Notes under the pieces: model-generated
What the model was told of the DNA's origin: nothing
The model's input: the letters and a program-made list of their open reading frames with translations, nothing else
The model's database searches: none
Shown: positions 23,771 through 37,712 of the stretch, one piece after another
Layout: each line of letters opens with the position of its first letter
Position numbering within the stretch: the stretch's first letter is position 1
NCBI GenBank assembly: GCA_008360955.1
Contig: LUCM01005630.1
Location: forward strand, 1-64,000
Origin: Fasciolopsis buskii
Lineage: Eukaryota > Platyhelminthes > Trematoda > Plagiorchiida > Fasciolidae
Length of the DNA: 64,000 bases
Direction: 5' to 3'
Translations under genes and position numbers: made by a program

Positions 23771-26700
23771 TTAACAGTCACAAAGGAAAGGATATATTTT
23801 GGGAATGGAGTTGAATAGAACAGTAAACACTTCTTGAGCTTCTTCCGCATCATTTGCAAGAATTTCTCAAGGGCCTATGTCACAGAGCGTAAACGATTTG
23901 CAGTCTGAAGAGATTTAATAAGTATCTGGATTTTACCCAGGTAACGTTGACAACGAGTTTTTATTCGGCTAGATTTATCTGCTGATGTGATCCGAAAAGT
24001 ATTCCAATCCAGAATACAAGTGGAGTAAAGGTAAGGCGTATGTTACCGCCCCGCTTAAGAAGGAAAGTATTCAGGAATGCTGGCAAAGTACTAACCTGAA
24101 AACAATGAAAGTACATTTCCCACCGCATATTCGTGAATAGGGTCAAACACTAAGCTGCTTGTTATTCAACGGGCCAGGGGTGCGTTACCTCATGCATTTC
24201 AATCTTATTTCTTATTCTTGTATCACACGATACAATTGCCACAGAAGGAAACTACTGCAAAAAGAATGGCTGAACCCACTTTGGTTTATCTGATTAAAGG
24301 CCCTGTATAGGCAAGGAACAAGACGATCCTACAACCTTTGGTTGACAGTAGACACAAAATCAATCCACTGGCAGTCTTTAAGACAATCGTATGCAAATCG
24401 GACACGGAAAGCCAAGTTTATCGCTATATCTTATCCATAAAAACCAACATCTACGTATTTATTGACCAATTCTGTTTAATAATTTGTAAATGAATAACTC
24501 TCGTTCAACGCCCCCTCCTTTATCACTCTGACCCACTTCACCAACAATATTGTATGATAAATATCAATTTGATTTAAAAGGAACATTTTGCTTTTTCCAT
24601 GATATTGGTAGGCAGTTAAGAATGTGCATGTATAAATATATATACGAACGCAACTTATTGAATACAAATCGAATTTCGGCATACCGATTTTTTCTCAACA
24701 CCGTACACTTTGAACGAAAGAACAAATTCAGTCTGCCAAAAAGTGGGTTACTTTAACAGGTGAGGATCCAGCCGCAGCAACGTTGAGAGCTTTTGGGAGC
24801 TTCAAGCAATGAATTCAGTAGCAGAAGCAAAATCATCTGAACTGACTTGTTCATTACAGCTTAGTGACCAGCATTCTCCGCTCCCTGGTTGTCTCGAGCA
24901 TAAACAGATTTTCCGAAATCCATTTTCACGTTTTAATGGCAAACAATTCTACTGAACGCTGAGTCACATCTGAACTGGTGCATGATTGGAGCATTCACTA
25001 AAGTAAATCAAAATCATTTCGATGTTATCGACTTTTAATGCCCCGCTGAAAAATCAGGCAATCAATTTTAGACCGAATTCCTTTAGTAGAGGAGTTCTTC
25101 ATTGTAAAACTGACTCTAAGCAAAGTAATGGATTATATAACCATTTGCAGAATATACACAAGACAGTAATTTATTGCGCGACCCAACCACTAAAAGAGCG
25201 TTGAATTAATTTGCCTTGATTTCGCTCGGCACAGTCGGTGTGCATTGAAACCAAAACAAAACTATTCCACCTGTTATCCACGAAAGGCTTTGTAACAAAA
25301 TTAAAAGGCCCAAGATCCATCGTAAAATCCAAACCACCCGTATGTGGTTAGACTGACGTTGCTGCCAAATGCCACATCCTTTCTCAATCCAGCCTTAATT
25401 CGCCAATAGAGATCTGAAATATTGGTCATCTAAGAAACAGTAGCGAAACTCGTACTATTTAGAAAGACCATCTGCTGAGTACCTGAAGGTTAAACTTGCG
25501 TCCCCTATTGCATATGAATTGATTTGTTTTGGTGCGCCTCAGTCCTCAAAGTGCCAATGAAGAGTTGAAATTTCGAGATTATCGCCTTCAAAGGCTGCCG
25601 ACAGCGATTCCCCGCTGTCTACTCAAATTCATTGATGTTTTTGTAGCAATAAACAAGAGAAAATGTATATGAAAAACCTCCTAGGTAGAATTTCAAATTT
25701 GCTTGAAAAATAAACCACAGTTTGAGGAAAAAACGGGAAAACATTAGAAGAACAAGTAGTTCCAATTTTAAACCCACAAACCGCAAAATTATTAGCGTTC
25801 GTAGCCAAATGACAGGTAGTCGAATGATAAACACAACGAGGTCCCGCTCTATTCTTCGTTGGTGTGATTTCTTTGTGGACAGCGAAATTCCTAGTTTGGC
25901 AGTCCTGATTGTCCAAAATGTCCTGCCTATGGAATATCCATAGGTATTCGACTGATAGCAAAGAAAAGCCGATAATTCGATGTACTTTTTAATGTTCAAT
26001 TAATATTTAATAACCCGCATCAACACCAGAATGATGGAGTTATTACGGGATGACCAGTTGATTTTATTCTTAACGGCACATTCATGACAGAGCTTGAAAC
26101 AGAATCATTAGCCAGAACTTTCAGTGTATTCGACCCCTATTATCCTTATGGCAACGACGCGTTTTCCACTACCGAAATACAAATCGATCTGGTGAGCGTT
26201 CCGAACATTTCTAGTGCTGCATGGCGGAAAATTGATTTTGCCTCAGAGAAAAAAGATAACCCTCTAACGTTTCTCCATCTCCATTTAACCAATTTTTAAA
26301 TGAATCAATACCAAGAAAGGCATACAACAAAACAATGTGGAACGGTTAGTAAACCAACTTTCATAACTTCGTTCCATAGCACTATAAAAACAATTTCATA
26401 CGCTGTCTCCAACTCAGAACAATACACTATTTTACTACAGATACTGAAGGCTGGACTCTCACAAATAAGGAAGACATCATTTGGCAATGGATATCTCGAC
26501 AATGTTATCAAAACCACCCGGAATGTAAAAGCAAAACTAGTGATAGTGCCATCAGTTGAGTAGTAGCTGCTCTTCGTTAAACTGGCTTTAAAAAGGGATA
26601 TCTCAGTCAATAATGCCACAGTGAAACCAAACTAAAACGAGGCAGATTGGGATGGGTTTTTTACTTCTGCTTTATTTCGATGTAAAAACAGTGACAAGCT

Positions 26701-28420
26701 ACTCTGATTAACTTCCTCCCTTGGTTGCTTGCCAACTAAACCAAATCTGTGTTTTCACTTACGTAGATTGAAAGGCAAAGCATTTATATAAATGCACACA
26801 GCCCATTTTGACTTGGATATGAAGATAAAGGAATTGTTTCACTTTTGGTATTCGCAAAATCGGTAAAATCATACCACTCAACCGACACGAAATCTGCCTT
26901 CTGATTTGTTTGCCGAATTCCACAACACGTCCAACAAGCAGTTAGGCTGCCCGTCCTTCTACCGATAACAGCGTCCGAGTTTAGCGGATCAAAATTCCAA
27001 CTGTTCTTCCCAACTTGCGTAAGGGATTTTTTTCGTCCAAACATGAATATACTGGTTTGAGGATGAATTCACCAAAAACATGATCGCCTTTAACTTGTGT
27101 TCTAAAGGAGGGCTGCTGAATGGGCAAACTTGTCGAACTTCGCGTTGAAAAATCACAACTTTGGTTGTACGACCACCAACTTTATTCGGGGCAATGTGGC
27201 AAACATGCCCGTCCAAAATACGAGTTTCTCGAAATCGGGAGAACGGTACACGATCAGTATTATCTGGAAATCGAAACTAACCTGACTAATCTGCTAGTAC
27301 TTAAGTGTCAAATATCGATAGGTGAGACCACCCTGTGGTAGAAGCAAAGATAAACCAAAAGAGCATATTTATGTAGAATCTGAACGTATCCCTCTAGTTT
27401 ACATTGAGATTTTTGCGGCGACTGACTATTGTCCCACCAGATTAATGGACGCATAGGTAAATAGCCCAGCCACTTCCTGCATCCTATCTTAGAGGTTTCT
27501 GCTCCACTGGGAGTAGGAGTTCAATCTAGGAGCTTTACACCGACGATATCACATGTTTTAACTTTGTTGTTATCAAAGCTGAGTTATATTTAGATCGCCA
27601 ATGAAAGCGGTATTTGAGAATCAACCTGTTCGTCACTCTCCTGTTCCAAGGTTTGAAGACAGGCTAGATCTTCGTTGAGGAAACGGGTCTCGACGGGATG
27701 GAAAATAATAAAATTCATGCTGATCATCTCCATGTTATTGTCAGCAATTGAATTTTGCGTTCAAAAATAATAATTATTCCCACTGCTTCGTAAAAATTGA
27801 GGAAAATGAAACCTGGAAGAAAATCTTTCTAGGCTGAAGATTTGGGCAATTTAGATAGGTTGCTCAAAGAGTCGGCTGAAATGCTGATCCATTTTGTCAG
27901 GATACTAGCAAAATAATGGACAAATGCCAATTTTGGAAAGACTGAAACGAAAAGCCTGATCGTGTGGAAATATGAGGGTGAGATTTTTAGAGATTATCTT
28001 GCGGATAATGGGTGAGGCCTGAACTTATAGTATGAGCAAGCTTTACGCATTTGATTAGTTGATCACAATGTGATGAACAATTCACTTAGTGGGTTGCAAG
28101 GCATTGCTGGTAATTGGCAGCACCGTAGAGAATTTAAAAGTCTTTCTTTAAAAAATTTGAAGCACAATGACCTAGTGGGTAAACACGCTGGTATGCAAAA
28201 CAGTAAATGGGGCTTTGCTTCACGTGTCACCAAAGCTATCTGATGATAAATGACAACCCAAAAGTTTAACAACACACTAGGAAATGTGAGAATTCCACAT
28301 CAGATTTTTTTAACTAACAAGTCTGGATATGTCACAGAACCCTGACATCTGTTACTGGGTTGTTGAACTTTAGTTGGGATGGGCAGGCCGAACCTTATAA
28401 AGAACATAGACCGATTTTTC
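23771..28420. other. Non-coding stretch, nothing firmly assigned
   Basis: The longest frames are 25619-25999 (-, 126 codons) and 26305-26619 (-, 104 codons), neither with a recognisable domain. A frame at 26084-26299 (+) contains IQIDLVSVPNISSAAWRKI, which faintly recalls the protease start of the 56-kb gypsy lineage but is too short to call. No other structure was noticed. Confidence 0.35.
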
Positions 28421-28530
28421 AAAAACTTTTAATTGTAAATCTTTTTTGAGCAAGGCTACTTACGGTAGTCGCAACGTTGTCAGATTACATCTACTAACAA
28501 TGCTGTGTTATTAACATTATATCATCGACA
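28421..28530 (+). repeat. PLE-terminus-like motif, plus-strand copy
   Basis: The sequence TTTTAATTGTAAATCTTTTT, TTGAGCAAGGCTACTTACGG, TAGTCGCAACGTTGTCAGAT, TACATCTACTAACAATGCTG, TGTTATTAACATTATATCAT is clearly homologous to the minus strand of 62059-62198. It keeps the short hairpin GCTAC...GTAGT, but the GAAA after it is mutated to GCAA. The 5' arm that would close the outer stem is not present here. Motifs of this shape (a hairpin followed by GAAACGTT) are typical of Penelope-like element termini. The assignment to PLE is inferred from that resemblance. Confidence 0.55.
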
Positions 28531-28805
28531 GTAATAATGGATGGCAATGTTCAAAAACATTGAAAGGCTTCGTTGCTGGAAGCGGTTTGGGCATGGGCAA
28601 TGTCATCAGCCAAAAGGAACTATCTGGTAGGTCACTGGCGTTGAGTAGAGGGATCGTTAAAAACAATATTCTGAAGCACGCCTGAATTGCTAACCAACGG
28701 CTTTTGGTGTTTTCCCGTCCCTTCGGTGGGTGAATTAGTCAGACAGCCATGCGGATCAGGGCATGCAACAACCAAATGTTTTCAGCTTGACATTTAGTAG
28801 AGACA

Positions 28806-28965
28806 GGCGGTGGCCAAACGTATAAGATCGTGGCGTTAGGACATGAAGGTCGTGGGTTTGAATTCTCCCACCACCGGTCACCTTCTCCACGATGGCCCTC
28901 TGCTGTCTGTGGCGCCCTTCCTGAAAAATGATGTACATTGTTATTTCATCAACAAAGGAAGGGAA
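28806..28965 (+). mobile_element. tRNA-derived SINE, copy 3
   Basis: Third member of the family. It has a degenerate A box TGGCCAAACGT at 28811-28821 and a degenerate B box GGTTTGAATTC at 28855-28865. CCACCACCGG pairs with the 5' GGCGGTGG, then come CCCTCTGCTGTCTGTGGC, CTTCCTGAAAAATGATG and the tail TACATTGTTATTTCATCAAC ending in AAAGGAAG. Both pol III boxes carry substitutions relative to copy 1, so this copy looks older or inactive. Confidence 0.85.
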
Positions 28966-31900
28966 GATTTCGAAAAAAAATTAATAAATTGCAGATGAAT
29001 AGCCTAAGAAAGCGCTACGTACAGGTTTCATCGATGTATCCAATTGTTTAAAAATTTGATGAATAAAGAAGGCAACAAGGCCCAAATTTTACCGGTCACT
29101 TGTACAAGAAAAGTAAAAGAAGTCGTCAGAAGTTGCTAAAATATTGGGCCTATTTCCAGCCTAAGGTCAGAAGACATTAAGGCGAAGGGGCGAAAGCCTT
29201 AACTAAAGCACTACAATTAATGAACCGTTGGATGGAAAAATTAGTGAGGAGTCACCAGCAGTCGGGGAATGGAGTTGGGCCTTGTGATGTATTAATTAGA
29301 AAACCGAAGGTATCCTTCAAACACATAACAGTATCTTAGCAGAAAATATAACAAACAGCGAGAACCTACCCATGTGTCAACCTTAGATTCACAGGGAAGC
29401 TTGAAAACTTTCTAAGAAAAGAGTAACCGTTAACCATCGTCCTCTACAAATTTGGCCTTGAACGATCAAAATAATAGATGACTATAAGGTTAATGTTGTC
29501 GAGATTCGCAGAACACACCATGTTTCTGTTTCCTGCAACGAACCCATCGTGTGAGTTGCCATAGGAATATGCTGCTGTTACGACCCAAGATTGGGTTAAC
29601 GAAAAGCATGTCAATAACTTTGATTTCAGCCAGAGTTGGAATTTATCGCGCACGTGAACTGTCACGGAATTTGTAGGTGCTCTTTCAGTCTCCTTGGAAA
29701 TTTCGATGACCGAGAAGAGTTCCACCATTTGCGACAGATAAGATTTCGAGAGGATACCGAATATCAAGAGTCAAAATGACCTAAAAATTCTAACACTGTC
29801 ATTTAGCAAGGTTTCAAAATAAAAATAAAATGGAGAACAAGGTGATAGTGTGAAAATAATGGGGACATATTTGCAATTTTTCTGTTTGCTTAAATAAGCA
29901 GAACTTAACCGAGAGTACCTTAGACCTTCGTGGAAGCAAACAGTGGTCATCCGTTAAGATTGGTGGACGTAATTTCACCGAAAATAATTGTGTTGTGAGC
30001 TAACAGAGGCTACGTGTTGTCTCATTATAATCGTATTACTATAACGAGAAAGGCTGGGATGACACTGAGTTGCTAGGTAGCCCATTGCTTTTAGAAGTTC
30101 ATATAAATAACCATGCCTGTAAGAGCTTATTTCCACACCACCAGTTTTCGTTTTGGCAACTCTGTCCTGCCTAATTTAAATTCATGGGTCAGCCCCAGTA
30201 GGTCCGTATCATCCGAATCAAGTCACGTATGTCCTATATATATGATACAATTATGAACTTGATTAGATGATTGGGGTGCGAGGCACAGGTGGGACATTTT
30301 CTTGAACAGAGAACGAACGTTGGGGATGAACAATAATAGAATGGTATTCAGCAACTACCTGCCAGCCGGTATGAAAGCTTCTTCTGGGTGGTACAAAAGT
30401 CATCCGCCGCATGACTATATCTGAACTCAACTAAGGATGACAGTCAGTTGGGTTCTTATATAACAATAATCCCGAATGATTTTAAACGCGAAGGAAAGCC
30501 ATAACTGTTGCGAGTATCTTTTGGGAAAACAGGTTGATGATAGTGAGGGAGAGCCGTGACCCACAGAATGAAAGTGCACGTATCTTGATGAAATGCCGGT
30601 TTAAAGTAAGAATATTTGATTTTAATGGAATGGTGAATGCTGAATAACAAGCGCGTTCTCCTGTTCATTTAAAAGAGAAAGCTGTTGAACAAAAGCGATG
30701 TCTCCTTCCGGATGATCTTCGGAGTGAATTTCTTTTTATCATGAGCCGGCTAGAATTGAAAATTTCAAGAGGTCAACCGAAAGATTGGAATTTTGGCAAT
30801 TTCCTAATTGTATCGAGGCTACTGAAGAGTTTTTAAGAGATAAAATTGGTGTGACGAAGAAGCTGTATTACAATCCCCTTGAACAATGAGGCATATTCAA
30901 ATGGATGGCCCAGGTGCAATGAAAAATGAAACACTTAAGTTCGACGGTCACCAAAGTAAACTACTAGTTAATTGGGAGACTTCCGTTCTCACAAGGTGAT
31001 TGGTGTCAAAGAGTTGACCTTGTGTGAGTGAACCGCATGCAGGGTTTCACTGAGTCCATTTCCTTTCGAATTGTTAGCCATAAAACCGCCATAAAGTGAC
31101 GCGTTTCGGTACAGTAATCCAGTTGTGCACACTGTCCGTTAATCCAAATATAGGGTACTGAGATCACAACCACTTCCAGGCAATCAAGAAACCTGACCTT
31201 GCACACATTTGAAATTGACAAGGGTATTCCGGTTTACAGGTTACACAAAGAAGCTAGGCATGCGCTAGCAATGGAACTATCATGCTCCTTGAAAAAACGA
31301 GGTTTCACCGAACAAAATATGGTTCAGATCCCCTTAGTAGCCGTGACAGCTTCACAAAAATCTGTGCGGCGTTATCATCAGTTGAACTGGTTGCTTACTA
31401 CGTTAGATAGTCGAAAACGTTGATTGTGACCAAACCTCGTAATCATCAATATATTTCAATAACAATGTAAATGTTCAAAGCAGTTAGCCCCATTTATCCG
31501 ATCTGACAAGATAGAGCAAGATGTGTGGTATGAACTGCGAGCATTTCGTTTATGTTTTCGATCAAGAACGTAAAATGCTGCAATTAGTAGCCAATAAATT
31601 TTGAACAGAATTGAACTGAGCTGGGTGGAAAGTCTTATATCTAATTGTCCACGTTGTCGGGTGGCAGACGGAAGGTGTTCATGTGGATTTATGCCAAGGT
31701 AGACAAGCACTCATGGCCAAATTTTTGTGCTTAAAGCGCTAACTGATACACGCTGATAAGCCTAGCCTCTCTGAACGTCTGTAATTTGAGATCTGCATTG
31801 TGCACTAGTGCTTTGAAATATATTGGGATACGTCAGTTTTGCGATCGAACGAATCGATCTAGATCGTTTCAGAGACTGCCTTTCGGACTACATTTTTCAC

Positions 31901-34900
31901 GCACAAAATCCAAGTCTTTTGGTCCCCTTTACACTCAGGTATGATTAGACTAAGGTTTCGTTGTAATTTCAGCTCATCCTCGTATCCGTAATCGCAAACG
32001 TGGTTCAAACCCAAAGTTTCCAGTGGGGCTGAGTCTGTTACCTTTGCACTGCCACCTCCCGGCCAATAAAGTTAAAATGATACAGCAAAGTGCACCCAGA
32101 AGCTGACCTTAGTGACAATCAGCGGTGAATGGCAGCTTAGAAAGAGCACATTATATATGTCCTATTAACTTAGATCAAAAGCCTCCTCCAAGCCAGGTAT
32201 TCTAAACAGGATACACAAACCCCCTCTGTAACTTACTTTGTGGTCTATCTTTGGATTATCTCGAAAATACCTGCAAGTACCGTTTAGGATATATATCAGT
32301 GATGATCGAAAATGATAGGGTAACTGCATTCCTGTGCTCACCGATTGTAGGATCTACCGAAGAACCCGAGGTCTGTGAATGGAAGGGGAATATGTCAAAA
32401 ACAATTTCAACAATCCAACTAACCGCAAGTAGTTACGAGGTTTATGAGAATCACAAAGTTTGAACATGACATGGCATGCTAGTTTCATAAGGATCCTCTT
32501 GCAAGTTTAAACAAAAATTTCTTGAAAGAAAAAAGCAAATGCTGATTCCAGATTGATTTTTGTGAAGTGTAATGTCGCACTTGACCAGAGTTGAGGAATT
32601 AAATTAACCTGACGGAAAAACAAGAAATTGTGCGAGTTGAATATATTGACACATGGAACAGCACCCAAGGCAGCTCATATGCTGCTGACATCCTGATAAC
32701 TAGTTTTAGCATGGATAATGAGGAGTTGCGCTTTTGTTATGCATACTGACTAAGACAACGAAAATAATTCATGCAACTTTTATAGTTAGACAACAATGCT
32801 TCTGGTTATTGGGTTTTATATTCAGTACTGCAAGACAGAACAAACAACTTACCAACTGATCTAGATGTTGTAGCCAAAAATGCTTGAAGGCCAGCAAGTA
32901 CTTATGTTGCTTCACGGGACTCTCGAACGCCCACTGGTTAGAAGCAATCCACACCACACTGTTTTCTTGACTCAGATGATTCATTGTCATTGTCAGGAGC
33001 CGTTTGTTAGAATTATGAATTGCTAGAAATAAAACAACCACTGGCAAACCACTTACGCTGACGTACCGATGTACGGTTAGTTAGTGTGAAAAGCTTCTGT
33101 ATGCGCACAATGAAAATCCCACTTACGTGTCACGCATAATGCACTGAACACCGCGAGCAGTAATTGGACCGGGTAAGGAAACTATCCAGTCGTTTACTCA
33201 AGCGCACCGCGAATGCAATTCTCCAAAGCAGAACATCGAAATAAATATTCAGTTTATGTCAGTTACCATACTTCTTTATACCAGTGCCCCTAAGCTGTTT
33301 GTAATTGTTGTCTTGCTTCTGTCAATTATTCCCTAATGGAAGCAAATGACAGCTGAAGGAAACCGGAAATCATGAATATCCAAACCCGCAACTATTTATA
33401 TGCATAAGTGATTTTCCAGACCTGGTAGAAATTTGCATTTATAACAGTGCATTTATATCAAGTAGCATGCACCCGTCCCGATACCCGACAACAGCCACGA
33501 AATCGTTGACTTCGATAGAATATTAATCAGTTGGACAGATATTTTTTTAGATGAACTACATATACGCAGATATTGTCGAAACGCCTACAACGCGTTACCG
33601 CGTGACGCATTTCGCATTAAGGAGCCGAGGTAGAAGCATATACTATAATCGCAAAGTGATGAAGAATTGTTAGAATAGTAGGTTTTGTGATTGATTACGT
33701 AGTAAGTTAAAAACTGTAGCGAGACTCCATCAGAAATCACTATTCCACAATGACTATGCGGTCACTACCGAGATGACAAGTGCAAATGGTATCGGGTGTG
33801 TAATTCATTATAATGAATTTTACCACCAAACAGTGGATTTTCCTTAGTTTTAGGATACCATTTCCAACCATTTTGATGTGTAACTCACCAATTAGTTATT
33901 AAGTTGCACTTTGGAATCCACTCACAATTTTGGGGTGGCTTGCTGACTTCTTTACTCAGTATCCCAAATAAATTTTCAATGGCGCTTAAATGTGCGCCAT
34001 TGTGCAAAACTCACTGAACTTGACCATGGCGCTCTGGAGCCTTCTACGGCTTCCAAGGAAAACAGTATTTAATCTGTTGCAGTCCAGTTAACATACACTA
34101 AACTCTCGTAAATCAACGGATTCAGCAGTATCCCGAGAGATTGTTAATCTCCGAAATCGTACGAGCTAGCTTTACCAGGAAATATCTTCATCACCTAAGC
34201 AATAATTTTTTGCCTTTTCAGGGCGACTGTATCGCAGATTTTCCATGATTTTCAAATTTTTACGGTCTACCAATGGTCACAGTAACTCTGAGAGCGGTGG
34301 CATGGGTATTATTGAAAATAACGGGTAATCCAATGCTCCGCATACAATCAACATTCGTCATTAAGAAATGAACACTCAAAAGGAGGGACGGTGTGATTTC
34401 AATTATCAGATTGAGTTGACATGCGCATTTCTGTTCCGCTTGGCCGATGGCACTTGCTATATTTCAAAGTATATCGTTCTTTTACGTCGAAGATAATAAG
34501 AATGATTTTGTATATCACATCTTTTAATCACAAACCAAGGTATTGGGCAATGACATCTTGTTTGCTGCTAGTTGGTTTCTGACTTCCATATTCGATTCGG
34601 GACAATGTTTTGCTGTCGGTTGCTACATTAGTCGCGCGGTTTTTATGAAAGCGTACAAAAAGTTTTGTTGTCTACTACATAGAGAACAAAAAGCATCGAG
34701 CCCATCCTGACCTTAATTCATGGTCATGCAAGGACTTCAAGCTGCTGAGGAGTCGCATTTAGATTATCTAGATTCTAGGTTCAATTTCATGTGAATTAAT
34801 TGTTCATTTGCAACTCTAAAAAATAGATATTACTTAACGAGCATTTCTCAGTTAGTAATGAATTACGACTTGTTTAATAGATAGTGCCGTTTAGTTTCAA

Positions 34901-35239
34901 AGCAAATCGGCGGTTGGCCTTGACAAGGAATAATGATGAACGACTTCTATATTAAACAGAAACTTGTTACTGATTATGGTCATAACCTGAGATGAATCAT
35001 AATGTTTCGCACGGTATTTGTCTAGTTTCCATGTCCAGATTGAGCTGTGCGGAGCAACATTGGTAATATATGTAAAAATAATCGACACGGTCCAGAGCCG
35101 ACTTGCGTGACTAACAATGAAAAAGCATCTACTGTATTTAATGCCATTTTTGAATACCGGAAAAATTGGTTAGGAATCACAAACCGGTTGCTGAGAAAAT
35201 CTGAAGTGCAACAAAACTACTACATATAGGTCTTGCCGA
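28966..35239. other. Non-coding stretch, nothing assigned
   Basis: Six kilobases of AT-rich sequence. No ORF exceeds 110 codons. Frames at 29444-29767 (-), 31006-31221 (-), 31199-31423 (+) and 32769-33047 (-) show no recognisable domain. I saw no copies of the SINE, LINE, PLE or R1 families. Confidence 0.4.
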
Positions 35240-35470
35240 AACTTATGCAACAAACGTCATTTCAGTAATTTCCGCTAAAGTGGGAAATAGCATAGGGAAG
35301 CAAATACTTGAACTTCTGTCACTTTTACCCAGCGGGAACTACCGACTCTTTTAGATAATATGCAGCATGATTCGGAGCCATTTATTGAGTAAATAAGTTG
35401 GAAATTCAGTGTGATGTCCCATTTCGGCTACCGTGTATGCATCTCAACCGTGGTGCATCAGAGACTCATT
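35240..35470 (+). repeat. Unassigned dispersed repeat, copy 1
   Basis: Shares three colinear blocks with 40526-40735. These are ACTTATGCAACAAACGTCAT; then GGAAGCAAATACTTGAACTT leading to CACTTTTACCCAGCGGGAAC, TACCGACTCTTT; and finally GTGTATGCATCTCAACCGTG, GTGCATCAG. The spacing of blocks is similar in the two copies. No coding capacity is recognised. It could be part of the untranslated or LTR region of one of the retroelements, but nothing shows which. Confidence 0.5.
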
Positions 35471-36837
35471 GGAAAGAACAAAATGACACTAACTCACAAT
35501 ACTTTGGCACGTGCGTTGCTGGGAGTCTGGCATCCGTAAACAGTGAGTACCGATGGCTCCATGACTATCGATCAGCAATCTTTCAGTCATTTTGATAGGG
35601 CGACCAGGACCTTCAAGGGGAAAATGTTCCTACTTCGTAGTCCAGGAAACATCAGAATTTACAAGTCAGTATTCATTGGTCAGGTGCCTCCTTTAATTAA
35701 CATGCCATGACATGAAACATATGTTGAGTAGAATCAAGATTCAGGTTAGGGTGGGATTTTAAACGAATCGTACCTTCCACCCAAGTGTACTTTTATCCGA
35801 AAAAAGTCAGACTAAGAGAAAATCGATCTACTTTGGAAAACGTTTACCACATTCTGGAAGCACGAGGTTTCTTGCGGATATACGGGAGTTTCTCTAAATT
35901 GGTCAGTTTCTTAGGATGAAAGGAATATTTCCGCTACAACAATGACGAAATTTCCCGTATCCGGAATGGGTTTGATTTTGATCCACCGATAAGGATTTTC
36001 TTATTTTATTCAGGCGAGAGTGAACTGCTCGAACGGGAATTAGAGAGCGTGATGACAGTATCGGAGAATTCACTTCAAGAAATGGTCCTTTCGTAATTGT
36101 CATTCCTTCGTCAACAAACCAAAGGTTCTTTAGATTAAGATGCTTTCTGCTATTGGGCAGAATAATTATGTTTCCTGATATGTCATATGGTTAAATCATA
36201 CTACTCATCCGGTAAAACTTGAAGCGTTCAAAAGTTATGCAAGTTTATCTGGACGACGGTTCATGAAATTCCTGTAATAAACTTGCAAAGAACTACAGAA
36301 GTTAATTTCTGTTGTGAATTTTTATCATGAATATATGTAACTTTGAGATCACGTTTGAATAAGATTATTTTCCATCATGGAAAAACGTGCTCTTAGGATA
36401 GTTTATTCCTTAAACGTGATGTAACTAGTGGCATTGTTTCGTTTAAAATAGTGAAAACTATCTGTCTTCGGCTTACGAATACAGGCATGATCGCAGGCAA
36501 ATTAATCGATAAAACATTTGCTGGATAAGCGAGTTTGCTATCACATTTGAATTTAAACTAGGGGAAATCCTATGATACTTCAAAAAACCGTACGAAATTT
36601 GAATGCTGTACTCGGGTCTCATATTTCATGTTCAGATTCTTTTACCTACACAACCAAGGTTGCCCATATTTAACTGGTCTTATTACTGCCTACAAATAGA
36701 TATAGAGGAAATGGCAAATGAATTCAAGGCATTTACTGACGCTTCTTTTCACCTAGCAAATGCTCCATCCCTACGGATATTAAAGTAGAAACTTTTGAAT
36801 GATTCAAAATCCTCCGCCGGTTTATATAAACATATAA
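35471..36837. other. Non-coding stretch, nothing assigned
   Basis: No gene, RNA or repeat recognised between the dispersed repeat and the GATA microsatellite. Confidence 0.4.
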
Positions 36838-36841
36838 GTAA

Positions 36842-36895
<54 letters not shown>

Positions 36896-36928
36896 GGATA
36901 AATGGATAAATGGATAGGTAAATAGATG
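36838..36928. repeat. (TAGA)n microsatellite
   Basis: Thirteen uninterrupted TAGA units at 36843-36894, followed by imperfect TGGATAAA/TGGATA units to about 36928. The minus-strand frame across it encodes a SIYL repeat, which is only a translation of the microsatellite. Confidence 0.95.
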
Positions 36929-37712
36929 CAACAGTATTATTTGTACTCCACTGTTCGCGTTGCTCTCGTTCTCAGTCCTTCCATATATATTCTTTTTGCT
37001 TGTCACTACTTTCTTGGTCAAACCGATGGGAGGACTAGATTTTTCTGCCGGGTGTTAGTGCGAACATTATTAGCATACTTCTCGAATTGTTAAGAAAAAC
37101 TGGCCACAAATGGTCGATTCGAAGTTGTCCGTCTCAGCAAACTCTCAAGCTTATTGTTATTACTCGCTCCTCTTTGAAGTACGCCTTGAGTGTTTCGCGT
37201 ATGACTTTTAACGCTGAAGCCATGAATTTTGTTCTGAGCAGGAATACTAAAGTATATAATAACCGACCGAAGATCTTCAAAGGGCGCAAGGTGAGCAAGG
37301 CGCAAGCCGAGCTCTGGATATTTGTATTCAGTGCTACTGGTCAATCCATGACATAGAGTTCCAGCTGAATATCGTTTCTGTTCATAGTTTCCCTTTTTTG
37401 AAGATTTCCGAAAGCTCTTCCAAGACAGAACTATTATAATATCTGAACTCTAGCAGAATACCGATGTTATGAAAAATACTGATGGACGGCCAACTTAAAG
37501 CATTATCGCATAAACTCAATAAAACGGGAATCTCCAGAAATTGAGTCGAACAAAAAAAAACATTGTAACGCACATGCGTACCAGTCAGTCGCCGCCCACA
37601 CCATATTACTATATAAAACTGTTTAATTTACTTAAAATTTTGATGGATCTGGTACTTGAATTTTGACAAGACGTTTGGCACTTTATAGTCTCCGACAATT
37701 TTTTTATCACCC
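36929..37712. other. Non-coding stretch, nothing assigned
   Basis: Two overlapping antisense frames at 37087-37356 (+, 89 codons) and 37090-37344 (-, 84 codons) have no recognisable domain. Nothing else seen. Confidence 0.35.

Noticed and set aside
26084..26299. Possible gypsy protease (IQIDLVSVPNISSAAW)
   Set aside because: A single short block with the catalytic Asp-Thr absent and no RT or knuckle nearby.
36843..36894. CRISPR-like regular array
   Set aside because: A simple tetranucleotide microsatellite with no spacers. Nothing else in the window has repeat-spacer regularity, and the genome is eukaryotic.
36749..37021. Minus-strand ORF with a SIYL repeat
   Set aside because: It is only the translation of the TAGA microsatellite.
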